A program made the position numbers and the translations under genes. Below the pieces are notes generated by a model, which had not been told where the DNA came from, searched no databases, and saw only the letters and a list, made by a program, of their open reading frames with translations. Positions 15,667 to 23,206 of a stretch of DNA of 23,610 nt are shown here, piece by piece. The DNA comes from DATMXS01 sp050260275 (lineage in GTDB: Bacteria > Acidobacteriota > Terriglobia > Bryobacterales > Bryobacteraceae). The DNA lies in the NCBI GenBank assembly GCA_050260275.1, contig JBLNBX010000108.1:1-23610 (forward strand). Direction: 5' to 3'. The first letter of the stretch is position 1. Every line of letters starts with the position of its first letter.

Positions 15667-15891
15667 TCAGGCTTTTAGGAACGATTCCACATCAATGCCC
15701 GCCTGCTTCAGAATCGCTCGCAATGTTCCTTCCGGCATTTCGCCAGGATGATTCGGAACGGTTGTATAGCGATTCGATTCCGAGCTGTACCAGACCTCAT
15801 GACTGCCGGCCGCGTGGCGGTCAAACTGAAAGCCGCACGCTTTCAGCTTACGTGCGACTTCTCGATATCGAAAACCCGAAAGGCGGCCCAT
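15667..15891 (-). CDS. hicA: HicA-family toxin, mRNA interferase
   Basis: A 74-residue HicA toxin, a small dsRBD-like ribonuclease that cleaves mRNA when free of its antitoxin. It has the family pattern: MGRLSGFRYREVARKL start, GFQFDRHAAGSHEVW with the catalytic His31 after GS, and a C-terminal HPGEMPEGTLRAILKQAGI stretch that matches the usual HxxxExxxGTLxxILKxAGI. The start lies one base after the hicB stop, so the pair is co-transcribed with the antitoxin first. This order is the reverse of the common hicA-hicB layout but is well known. Length and catalytic His are normal, so it is probably active. It lies 116 bases upstream of imuA on the same strand. Confidence 0.92.
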   Translation of the reverse strand: MGRLSGFRYREVARKLKACGFQFDRHAAGSHEVWYSSESNRYTTVPNHPGEMPEGTLRAILKQAGIDVESFLKA

Positions 15892-15892
15892 C

Positions 15893-16123
15893 TCAGGCGG
15901 CCACTACGATCGTGTAATCGCGTCCATTCAGTGCCGAAGGTAACGTTACATCCCCTTCGCGTTCGCGCCGGGCTTCGATGATCTTCCTGGCCACATCGCG
16001 TGCGATCTCGAGCGTTTCCGCGACTGTCCTTCCCTGTGCCACAAGTCCTGGAAGGTCATCGGAAGTCGCTAGATACACGCCTTCCGGAAGAGCCTCGATG
16101 TGAATGCGAATGGCTAATTCCAT
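15893..16123 (-). CDS. hicB: HicB-family antitoxin
   Basis: A 76-residue HicB-like antitoxin that binds and blocks HicA. It shows the degraded RNase H-like fold of the family: strands IRIHIEALPEGVYLAT, then DLPGLVAQGRTVAETLEIARDVA, with the conserved D-LPG turn and the helix that follows. There is no added C-terminal DNA-binding domain (ribbon-helix-helix or HTH), so it may not autoregulate alone. The ATG at 16123 is chosen because it gives the usual N-terminus; an ATG at 16141 in the same frame would add six residues and overlap the -10 box. The TACGAT box eight bases before the ATG and the lack of a ribosome binding site suggest a leaderless mRNA. Confidence 0.87.
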   Translation of the reverse strand: MELAIRIHIEALPEGVYLATSDDLPGLVAQGRTVAETLEIARDVARKIIEARREREGDVTLPSALNGRDYTIVVAA

Positions 16124-16131
16124 TGAGAGAT

Positions 16132-16137
16132 ATCGTA
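16132..16137 (-). promoter_or_regulatory. -10 box of hicBA
   Basis: TACGAT on the minus strand lies exactly eight bases before the hicB ATG. No -35 box is seen. The 58-base gap is shared with the divergent glycosidase-like gene. Confidence 0.45.
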
Positions 16138-16167
16138 CCATCGCGCACGGGCGGCGCCTCTTCGCGC

Positions 16168-16173
16168 GACAAT
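16168..16173 (+). promoter_or_regulatory. -10 box of the glycosidase-like gene
   Basis: GACAAT lies exactly eight bases before the ATG at 16182, with no ribosome binding site in the gap (AGCTCACA). The predicted mRNA would start at about 16180. Confidence 0.45.
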
Positions 16174-16181
16174 AGCTCACA

Positions 16182-18248
16182 ATGCCTGTAGGACTGACGA
16201 GACGCGCTGTATTGAGCTCCGCGCTCGCGGGCCTGGCAGGCGCGTGGCCGCCTGAAGGTCGCATCGACCGCCGCGCGCTCGTGCGCCGGCACAATCCGGT
16301 GATAAGAAGCCTCGATCCGCTCGCGCCGCTGTCGGTGGGCAATGGGCAGTTCGCGTTCACCGCCGGCATCACGGGACTGCAGACGTTCGCGGAGGCGTAC
16401 GAGGCGGGCATTCCCCTTTGCACACAGTCGCAGTGGGGATGGCACAGCGCACCGCGCGTTGCGGGCGAGTTGCGGCTACAGGAATACGACACCTACGGCC
16501 GCAAAGTCGGCTATGCTACCAGCGCCGACGGGCAGCAAGAACTCTACAACTGGCTGCGGGAGAACCCGCACCGGCTGAACCTGGCGCGCATCGCGTTCGA
16601 TATCGCGAATCCGGAGGAGGTCACCGGCATCGAGCAGACGCTCGATCTTTGGACGGGCATCCTCTCGAGCCGCTTCCGCGCGGGCGCGGCCACCGTTGCG
16701 GTACGTACCGCCTGCCACCCTGAAATAGACGCCATCGCAGTCGAGATCGGCTCCTCCGCTATTCCCGCAGTCGTCTTCGAGCTTCCCTACGGCTCGCCCG
16801 GCATCACCGCGTCGGACTGGAGGCGCGAGGACGCGCACGCGACGTTGATCGCGCGCCAGACCGCCAGCTCGATCGAACTCGAACGCAGGCTCGACGACGC
16901 GGCATATTGGGTCACGATTGCATGGGAGGGCGGCTTGCAACTCGTGCGCGATGGCGCGCACAGATTCGTACTGCGAGCCGCCGGGCCGAAGCTCAGCTTC
17001 ACGTGCCGCTTCACGCCTGAGCGTGAACAGGCGCCCGCGCCCGCCGCAGCGCGTGTGTTCGCCGCAAGCGAGCGCCACTGGGGCCGGTTCTGGAGCACCG
17101 GCGGCGCGGTCGAGTTCGCGGGCAGCAGGGACCCGCGCGCACCGGAACTGGAGCGCCGCGTGGTGCTCTCGCAATACCTCACCGCCATCCAATGCGCGGG
17201 CACGCTGCCGCCGCAGGAGACGGGCCTCACCTGCAATAGCTGGTACGGGAAATTCCACCTCGAGATGCACTGGTGGCACGCGGTTCACTTCGCGTACTGG
17301 GGCCGCTTTCCGCTCCTCGACCGCAGCCTGGACTGGTACACCGCCACGCTGCCCGCCGCCGCGGCGCTCGCCGCGCAGCAGGGCTACCTCGGCGCGCGCT
17401 GGCCAAAGATGGTGGGGCCGGAGGGGCGCGACAGCCCGTCGCCCATCGGACCGCTGCTCATCTGGCAGCAGCCGCACCCGCTGTACTACGCCGAACTGGC
17501 CTACCGCGAGCGCCCGAGCCGCGAAACGCTCGAACGCTTTCGTGACGTGGTTTTCCAGACCGCCGATTTCATGGCTTCATTCGCGCACTGGGACGGCAAA
17601 CGGTTCGTGCTCGGGCCGCCGGTGATTCCCGCGCAGGAGAATCATCCGCCCGATCAGACCTGGAACCCAACGTTCGAGATAGAGTACTGGCGCTGGGGTC
17701 TCGGCGTCGCGCAGCGATGGCGCGAGCGGCTCGGGCTATCCCGTAATCCGGAGTGGGACCGCGTGCGCGCGAACCTGCCCGCTCTTCCGGTGAAGGATGG
17801 CGTATACCTCGCGCACGAGAACTGCCCGGATACCTTCACGGAGAAGAACGTTGACCATCCCTCGATGCTGGCCGCGCTCGGCGTGCTGCCCGGCGATGGT
17901 GTGGACCGCGAGACGATGCGCCGCACGCTGCGCACCGTCATGGAGAGCTGGCAGTGGCCAGAAACGTGGGGCTGGGATTTCCCGATGACGGCTATGACCG
18001 CGGCGCGGCTCGGCGAGCGCGAAACGGCAATCGAAGCGTTGTTCGTCGAGTCCCCGAAAAACCGCTACCTTCCGAACGGCCACAACTGGCAGCGCGACGG
18101 ATTGCCGCTATACCTGCCCGGCAACGGCGCGCTGCTGACGGCGGTGGCGATGATGGCCTCGGGATGGGAGGGGTCCCAGGATCGCAACGCTCCGGGTTTT
18201 CCGGCCGGTTGGGTAGTGCGATGGGAGGGGTTGCGGCGAATGCTATAG
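16182..18248 (+). CDS. Tat-exported protein with six-hairpin-glycosidase-like fold, function unproven
   Basis: A 688-residue protein. The start PVGLTRRAVLSSALAGLAGAW is a twin-arginine signal, so it is exported folded. After it comes SVGNGQFAFTAGITGLQTF, which resembles the start of family 65-like sugar enzymes, then a beta-rich N-terminal domain (to about 320). An alpha-helical half follows, with aromatic motifs FHLEMHWWHA (358-367), GPLLIWQQPHPLYYAELAYR and GHNWQRDGLPLYLPGN. Repeated W, H, E and Y residues on helices are typical of (alpha/alpha)6-barrel glycosidases or phosphorylases such as GH65/GH95-like enzymes. I cannot name the catalytic acid or base or the substrate. Glu361 is a candidate only by its place next to the H-W-W motif. 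It stands alone, divergent from hicBA and convergent with the prenyl synthase gene. Confidence 0.78.
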   Translation: MPVGLTRRAVLSSALAGLAGAWPPEGRIDRRALVRRHNPVIRSLDPLAPLSVGNGQFAFTAGITGLQTFAEAYEAGIPLCTQSQWGWHSAPRVAGELRLQEYDTYGRKVGYATSADGQQELYNWLRENPHRLNLARIAFDIANPEEVTGIEQTLDLWTGILSSRFRAGAATVAVRTACHPEIDAIAVEIGSSAIPAVVFELPYGSPGITASDWRREDAHATLIARQTASSIELERRLDDAAYWVTIAWEGGLQLVRDGAHRFVLRAAGPKLSFTCRFTPEREQAPAPAAARVFAASERHWGRFWSTGGAVEFAGSRDPRAPELERRVVLSQYLTAIQCAGTLPPQETGLTCNSWYGKFHLEMHWWHAVHFAYWGRFPLLDRSLDWYTATLPAAAALAAQQGYLGARWPKMVGPEGRDSPSPIGPLLIWQQPHPLYYAELAYRERPSRETLERFRDVVFQTADFMASFAHWDGKRFVLGPPVIPAQENHPPDQTWNPTFEIEYWRWGLGVAQRWRERLGLSRNPEWDRVRANLPALPVKDGVYLAHENCPDTFTEKNVDHPSMLAALGVLPGDGVDRETMRRTLRTVMESWQWPETWGWDFPMTAMTAARLGERETAIEALFVESPKNRYLPNGHNWQRDGLPLYLPGNGALLTAVAMMASGWEGSQDRNAPGFPAGWVVRWEGLRRML

Positions 18249-18268
18249 GCGTTTGCCGCGCGGCTGAC

Positions 18269-18292
18269 CGCGGCCCGCGCAGATGGGCCGCG
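18269..18292. terminator. GC hairpin between convergent genes
   Basis: CGCGGCCC at 18269-18276 pairs perfectly with GGGCCGCG at 18285-18292 around an 8-base loop. It lies between the stop of the glycosidase-like gene and the stop of the prenyl synthase gene, so it may end transcription from both sides. There is no U-run. Confidence 0.5.
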
Positions 18293-18296
18293 CGGA

Positions 18297-19280
18297 TCAG
18301 TGGTCGCGGCCGGTCACCAGCTCGGTGATGGCATAGAGCGCTCGCTGGTAGACGGAATCGGGTAGCTGAGACAAGGCCTGGCGCGCACAGTCGGTGAACG
18401 CCGCAGCGCGCTCCATGGCGCGTTCGACGCCGCCGCGCCTGCGCACGAACTCGAGAATCCCGGAAAACGGTGCGCGGTCGTAGTTCCGGTCCGCGAGCAC
18501 GGTTTCAACCAGCTTGCGCTCGGAGGCGTCGGCCTTCTCAAGCGCGTAGATCAGGGGCAGAGTGACCTTGCCTTCCCACAGGTCGTTGCCGACGGGCTTG
18601 CCGAGCACGTTCTCGCGCGAGGTGAAATCGAGAACGTCGTCGATGAGCTGAAACGCCATGCCGACGTTCCACGCATAGCGGCCCACCACTTCATAGAGCT
18701 CGGGTGTGCTGTGCCCCACCACCGCGCCGAGGCGCGCGCAGGCCGAGAACAACGCCGCGGTCTTGCGGTCCACCAGCTCCATGTAATCCGCTTCGGTTAC
18801 GGATATGGAGCCGATGTGTTCCAACTGCACCAGCTCGCCCTCCACCATCATCTGCGTGACGCCGATCAGGATATCGAGCACGCGGAAGTCGCGCTCGCGG
18901 AGGGCCACCTGGAACGCCTGCATGTACAGCCAGTCGCCGGCGAGCACGGACGTGTGGTTGCCCCAACGGCTGTTGATGGACGGCCGGCCGCGGCGCGTGC
19001 GCGCGTCGTCGATCACGTCGTCGTGCACCAGCGTGGCGGCGTGGATCATCTCGACCACCGCCGCGAGCCGGATTGCGCTCTCGCCGCAGTGTCCCGCAAG
19101 TTTCGAGCACAGCAGCAGAAGCGTCGGGCGCAGGCGTTTGCCGCCAGCTTCCTGTATGTACTGTCCGATACTGGTGATCGCGTCAACCGGCGCCACCGAC
19201 TGCACACTGATCTCGCGTTCCACGAGGATCAGTTCGTCCCGGACGAGATCAACGATCTCCCGAGCTGCCAAGGGGGGCAT
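18297..19280 (-). CDS. Polyprenyl diphosphate synthase, long-chain type
   Basis: Trans-isoprenyl diphosphate synthase that adds isopentenyl units to make the side chain of quinones. The 327-residue protein has GGKRLRP (46-52), the first Asp-rich motif HDDVIDD (Asp87, Asp88, Asp91), the second motif IDDVLDF (Asp214, Asp215, Asp218), and GDWLYMQAF between them. The residue five before the first motif is Ala, a small residue that in this family goes with long products, so octa- or heptaprenyl diphosphate is likely, but the length cannot be read from sequence alone. The ATG at 19280 follows the tatD stop by 11 bases; GGAG lies four bases upstream of it. It is the last gene of the cobB-larC-metG-tatD operon. 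The quinone it serves may feed the bd oxidase. Confidence 0.94.
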   Translation of the reverse strand: MPPLAAREIVDLVRDELILVEREISVQSVAPVDAITSIGQYIQEAGGKRLRPTLLLLCSKLAGHCGESAIRLAAVVEMIHAATLVHDDVIDDARTRRGRPSINSRWGNHTSVLAGDWLYMQAFQVALRERDFRVLDILIGVTQMMVEGELVQLEHIGSISVTEADYMELVDRKTAALFSACARLGAVVGHSTPELYEVVGRYAWNVGMAFQLIDDVLDFTSRENVLGKPVGNDLWEGKVTLPLIYALEKADASERKLVETVLADRNYDRAPFSGILEFVRRRGGVERAMERAAAFTDCARQALSQLPDSVYQRALYAITELVTGRDH

Positions 19281-19288
19281 GGAACTCC

Positions 19289-19294
19289 AGTCTA
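19289..19294 (-). promoter_or_regulatory. TAGACT hexamer eight bases before the prenyl synthase start
   Basis: TAGACT begins with the tatD stop codon and lies exactly eight bases before the ATG, the same geometry as at mtaB, hicB and the glycosidase-like gene. Because GGAG also sits in the gap and the gene is in an operon, this may be chance. Confidence 0.2.
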
Positions 19295-20065
19295 ACGTAC
19301 CCCGAACAGAGCCAAAAAGTTGCCGGATGTAACATCGGCAACCTCCTCGAAGGATTCGCCCCGCAACCCGGCCAGCTTGCGGGCGGTCAGCGCCATATAT
19401 GCGGGTTCGTTGCGCTTTCCGCGGTGCGGCACCGGCGCGAGGTACGGCGCGTCGGTCTCGATCAGAAGACGGTTGCGCGGAACAACGCGCGCCGCCTCCT
19501 GAACCTGACCGGCCTTCGAAAAAGTAACCATGCCGGAAAAGCTCACGTGAAAGCCAAGCTCCAGAACCTGCTCGGCTTCCAGGGGCCCTCCGGCGAAGCA
19601 GTGGAACACGCCTCCGATACGCGCGTCCCAATTTTCCTTGATGAGCGCCAGTGTGTCCTCCCACGCTTCGCGCGTGTGGATGACAACCGGCAGTCCGGCT
19701 TCCCGCGCCAGCTTGAGCTGTTCCGCGAAAACCTGGCGCTGCGTAGCCTGGGGCGAGAAGTTGTAGTGATAGTCGAGCCCTATCTCGCCAACCGCCGCAA
19801 CCTTCCGCTGCCGCAGCAGTTCCCGCAGCGCTTCGAACGTCTCCGGGCCGGCCTTCGACGCATCGTGCGGATGCACGCCCGCCGTTGCGTGAATGAAATC
19901 GTATCGCTGTGCAAGGCGTATGCCCGCTTCGAGATCGGGCGGCCCTTTGCCGGTTCCGACGGCGAGCATGCGCGCGACGCCCGCCGCGCGCGCTCTTTCT
20001 ATGACGGCGTCACGATCGGCGTCGAACTGCTCGTCATCCAGATGACAGTGCGAGTCGATCAGCAC
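19292..20065 (-). CDS. tatD: TatD-family metal-dependent hydrolase
   Basis: TIM-barrel deoxyribonuclease of the TatD/YcfH family, cytoplasmic. The 257-residue protein has the full metal-binding set: His6 and His8 in DSHCHLDD, Glu94 in GEIGLDYH, His130 in VIHTREA, His155 in FHCFAGG, and Asp205 in LIETDAPYLAP. PHRGKRNEP near 213-221 is also a family signature. The start is unclear: the GTG at 20065 gives the usual VLIDSHCH start, while an in-frame GTG at 20089 would add eight residues because a 14-base sequence is duplicated there. The gene follows metG at once, an arrangement common in bacteria, and precedes the prenyl synthase. Function beyond DNA or RNA end-trimming is not settled for this family. 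Confidence 0.95.
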   Translation of the reverse strand: MLIDSHCHLDDEQFDADRDAVIERARAAGVARMLAVGTGKGPPDLEAGIRLAQRYDFIHATAGVHPHDASKAGPETFEALRELLRQRKVAAVGEIGLDYHYNFSPQATQRQVFAEQLKLAREAGLPVVIHTREAWEDTLALIKENWDARIGGVFHCFAGGPLEAEQVLELGFHVSFSGMVTFSKAGQVQEAARVVPRNRLLIETDAPYLAPVPHRGKRNEPAYMALTARKLAGLRGESFEEVADVTSGNFLALFGVR

Positions 20066-20091
20066 GTGTTCTCTACTGTCGATCAGCACGT
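20054..20091 (-). repeat. 14-bp direct repeat at the tatD start
   Basis: On the minus strand ACGTGCTGATCGAC occurs at 20091-20078 and again at 20067-20054, with a 24-base period that keeps the reading frame. Each copy holds a GTG followed by Leu-Ile-Asp. It looks like a tandem duplication of the gene start. Confidence 0.85.
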
Positions 20092-20093
20092 CT

Positions 20094-22049
20094 TTACTTA
20101 AGCCGCGCGCCGGCCGGGATGTCTTCCAGGAACCCCGCGAGCACCGGCTTGCCGCCCTCAACCGATGCGGCCACGATCATCCCATTCGACTCGATGCCGC
20201 GCAGTTTCCGCGGTTCGAGGTTCGCCACGATCACTACCTTGCGCCCGATGAGCTGCTCGGGTTCGTACGCCTCGGCGATTCCGGCGACGATGTTTCGCGG
20301 CTTGCCTTCGCCGGCGTCAACTGTCAGGTGCAGCAGTTTGTTTGCGCCCTTCACGCGCTCGGCGGTGAGGACCTTGGCCACTCGCAGATCGACCTTCGCG
20401 AAATCCTCGATGGTGATCTTCGGCGACTCTGGCGCTATGGGTGCGGGCGGCTCGACCGTCTTGCCCAGCAGCGCCGCCTGGCGCGCTGCCTCTTCGTGCT
20501 CCAGCTCGCGCATTTCGTCAATGGTTTTCTTCGCGTCGAGGCGCGGGAAGATGGCGTACACGGCGCCTATCGGCTGGCCGGGCTCGAGCTGGCCCCAGGT
20601 GACCTCCTGGATTCGGACGGATTCGAGCGGCGCCGTCATGCCGAGCTGTTCCCAGAGCTTCTGCGCGGAATCCGGAATCACCGGCGCGAGCAGCACGGTG
20701 GCGATGCGCAGCACCTCGGCGGCAGTGTAGAGCGTGGCTTCGAGCTTCGCGCGCGATTCCGGATCGCCCGCTTTCTGAAGCACCCACGGTTTCTGTTCCA
20801 CGATGAACTTGTCCGTGGCGGACAGCATCCCCCACACGCTGTCGAGCGCCCTGTGGAACTGGAAATTCTCAAAATTCGCGATCACGGATGCCACGGCCTC
20901 GCGCGCCTGCTGCGGAATCGTGTCCTCTTCCGTGCGCTGCGGAATGCGGCCGCCGAAGTAATCCGCAATCATCTTCAGCGTGCGGCTTGCGAGGTTACCT
21001 AGGCCGTTGGCAAGATCCGAGTTCCAGCGCCCCACCAGCGCGTCGTAGCTGAAGGAACCGTCCTGGCCGAAAACGATCTCGCGCAGCAGGAACAGGCGCA
21101 GCGCGTCAACTCCCATCACGCGGCGGATCGGGTCTGGCCGCACGATGTTGCCGCGCGACTTGCTCATCTTGTCCTGCTCGAACAGCAGCCAGCCGTGCGC
21201 GTAGATGCGTTTCGGCAGCGGCAGTCCCGCCGCCCACAGGAACGCCGGCCAATAGATGGCGTGGAAGCGGACTATCTCCTTGCCGATCAGGTGCAGGTCC
21301 GCCGGCCAGAGGTTCTCTCCCTCTACGGCGCTCATGTAGGTGCTGAGCGCGTCGAACCAGACGTAAAACACGTGCGGCGGCTCGCCCTCTACCGGAATGC
21401 CCCACTTGATGCCGGTGCGCGTGACGGAGAGGTCCTGAAGGCCCTGCTTGATGAACGCGATCACCTCGTTGCGCCGCGCCTCGGGCTGGATGAAATCGGG
21501 TTGCTTCTCGTACAGCTCCAGCAGGCGGTCGCCGAACGCGGAGAGCTTGAAGAAGAAGTTCTCCTCAGTCACCGCCTCGGTGGGCCGGCCGCACAGCGGG
21601 CAGGGATCGCCTACGCTGGCAGCTTCCGTAACGAATAAGTTGTCAAATGCGCAGTAAGGTCCGGTGTAAGTGCCTTTGTAGATGTAGCCGTTCCTGCGGC
21701 AGCGCTCGAAAAGGTCCTGAACGACGCGCGCGTGCTTGGGATCGGTGGTGCGCTCGAAACGGTCGATTTTCAGCCCCAGGCGCTCCCACTGGGTGCGGAA
21801 CTCCTCCGCTATGATGTCGCAGAACTCCCGCGGGGACTTGCCCATGCGCTCGGCTGCGCGCTCTACGTTGACGCCGTGCTCGTCGGAGCCGGTGGTCAGC
21901 ACGGCATGGTAGCCCTGCATCGTCTTGAACCGCCTGATTAGGTCGGCGACGATCGTTGTGTAAGCGTGGCCTATGTGCGGGGCCGCGTTGACATAGTAAA
22001 TAGGCGTTGTCAGGTAATAACTGTTTGGATCTTTGGTTGAATCTTTCAT
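20094..22049 (-). CDS. metG: Methionyl-tRNA synthetase
   Basis: Class I aminoacyl-tRNA synthetase that charges tRNA-Met. The 651-residue protein has the HIGH motif at 25-28 (PHIGHAYT), GSDEHGVNVE after it, and KMSKS at 294-298. The zinc region reads CAFD then CPLCG, so only three Cys are present and Asp takes the fourth place, a variant I have seen in other bacteria. A helical anticodon-binding domain is followed by a C-terminal tRNA-binding OB-fold (about 545-651: VDLRVAKV, NIVAGIAEAY, LEPRKLRGIESNGM) that normally allows dimer formation. The ATG at 22049 shares ATGA with the larC stop (a 4-base span), so translation is coupled. Its stop lies four bases before the first tatD GTG. Identity is certain. 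Confidence 0.98.
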   Translation of the reverse strand: MKDSTKDPNSYYLTTPIYYVNAAPHIGHAYTTIVADLIRRFKTMQGYHAVLTTGSDEHGVNVERAAERMGKSPREFCDIIAEEFRTQWERLGLKIDRFERTTDPKHARVVQDLFERCRRNGYIYKGTYTGPYCAFDNLFVTEAASVGDPCPLCGRPTEAVTEENFFFKLSAFGDRLLELYEKQPDFIQPEARRNEVIAFIKQGLQDLSVTRTGIKWGIPVEGEPPHVFYVWFDALSTYMSAVEGENLWPADLHLIGKEIVRFHAIYWPAFLWAAGLPLPKRIYAHGWLLFEQDKMSKSRGNIVRPDPIRRVMGVDALRLFLLREIVFGQDGSFSYDALVGRWNSDLANGLGNLASRTLKMIADYFGGRIPQRTEEDTIPQQAREAVASVIANFENFQFHRALDSVWGMLSATDKFIVEQKPWVLQKAGDPESRAKLEATLYTAAEVLRIATVLLAPVIPDSAQKLWEQLGMTAPLESVRIQEVTWGQLEPGQPIGAVYAIFPRLDAKKTIDEMRELEHEEAARQAALLGKTVEPPAPIAPESPKITIEDFAKVDLRVAKVLTAERVKGANKLLHLTVDAGEGKPRNIVAGIAEAYEPEQLIGRKVVIVANLEPRKLRGIESNGMIVAASVEGGKPVLAGFLEDIPAGARLK

Positions 22050-23206
22050 TTCTTCACGCGATTGAGCCAGGCGGCATTTGCCCCGGCGAGAATCTCTTTC
22101 AACGGAACGCCGCGCTCGAGCGCCAGCCGGCGGCAGTCCTCGTACTCCGGCGCGAAGTTCCCTTCGCGCGAAACCTTCATCCGGACCCGCCCGTGCGGAC
22201 TCTCGATCTCGACGCTCTCGCGCGCCTGTACGCGCCTTTCGGCGTCGTAGATGCGCAGCCCGAGCGTGGACGTCTCGGCGAACAGTATGCGCGCCATCTC
22301 CTCGCGCGCTTCGGGCCGCGCGACGACTGAAACCAGGGTTCCCGGCCGGCTTTTCTTCATCACCACTGGCGCGAACGTCACGTCGAGCGCGCCGGCGGCG
22401 AACAGCCGCTCCATGGCGAAGCCGAGCAGCTCGGGAGTGGAGTCGTCGATGTTCGCCTCGATCACCGAGACGGTGGTGGCTTCCGTGGCCCCGCTCGTTT
22501 CGCCTATCAGCACGCGCAGAACGTTGGCGTGCTCGTGGAAATCGCGGCCGCCCGCGCCGTATCCCGAGGCCCGGAGCGTCATCGGCGGCATCGGGCCGAA
22601 GGCGGTTGCGAGCGTGGTTGCGACCGCTGCGCCCGTGGGCGTCGTCAACTCCACTGCGGGGCCGCGCGCGTACACCGGTCTGCCCTCGAGCAGCGCGGCT
22701 GTCGCGGGCGCCGGCACCGGCATCACGCCGTGGTCCGCCTCAACGGTTCCGCTGCCGACGTTCACCGCGGAGCAGCGAATCTCGTCCACCCCGAGCAGTT
22801 CGAATCCGAGGCACGCCCCTACGATATCGGCGATCGAATCTACCGCCCCCACCTCGTGGAAGTGGACCTTCTCTATATCGATGCCGTGCACGCGCGCCTC
22901 GGCCTCACCGAGCCGGCGGAACACGGCCTCAGCGTCGCGCTTGACGCGCGCGGAGAGGCGGGCGCGTCCGATCATATCCAGGATGTGAGGCAAGTGCCGG
23001 TGGTGGTGCGACGGCGCGCAATCCACATGGAACTTCGTCGCGGCGATTCCGTGCCGCTTTGTTCTCTCGAAGCGGAACTCCGCCCCGGTTCCGAGAGATG
23101 CGAGGCCCGCAGTCAGAGCCGCGGTATCAGCGCCCGCGTCTGCCAGCGCGCCGACTAGCATGTCGCCGCTGAGGCCAGAGAATGCGTCGAGATAACAGAT
23201 GGTCAT
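22046..23206 (-). CDS. larC: Nickel-pincer cofactor biosynthesis protein LarC (nickel insertase)
   Basis: LarC inserts nickel into the pyridinium-bisthiocarboxylate precursor to form the nickel-pincer nucleotide used by lactate racemase and relatives (LarA family). The 386-residue protein has the family start YLDAFSGLSGDMLVGAL, a His-rich stretch APSHHHRHLPHI at about 64-75 that may bind nickel, the VHFHEVGAVDSIADIVG motif near 115-130, PVPAPAT with TPTGAA, and IEANIDDSTPE near 250. It is one uninterrupted frame, unlike L. plantarum, where a frameshift joins larC1 and larC2. It overlaps cobB upstream (ATGA) and metG downstream (ATGA), so all three are coupled. larB, larE and larA are not in the window. 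Alternative: the older label DUF111. Confidence 0.95.
   Translation of the reverse strand: MTICYLDAFSGLSGDMLVGALADAGADTAALTAGLASLGTGAEFRFERTKRHGIAATKFHVDCAPSHHHRHLPHILDMIGRARLSARVKRDAEAVFRRLGEAEARVHGIDIEKVHFHEVGAVDSIADIVGACLGFELLGVDEIRCSAVNVGSGTVEADHGVMPVPAPATAALLEGRPVYARGPAVELTTPTGAAVATTLATAFGPMPPMTLRASGYGAGGRDFHEHANVLRVLIGETSGATEATTVSVIEANIDDSTPELLGFAMERLFAAGALDVTFAPVVMKKSRPGTLVSVVARPEAREEMARILFAETSTLGLRIYDAERRVQARESVEIESPHGRVRMKVSREGNFAPEYEDCRRLALERGVPLKEILAGANAAWLNRVKK

Noticed and set aside
15678..15688. GGAACGATTCC palindrome as a LexA-type box for imuA
   Set aside because: It lies in the coding end of hicA, upstream of the -35 box, and its spacing does not fit GAAC-N4-GTTC.
19281..19664. 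Extended N-terminus for the prenyl synthase
   Set aside because: It would overlap the conserved C-terminal half of tatD, and the ATG at 19280 gives the family start.
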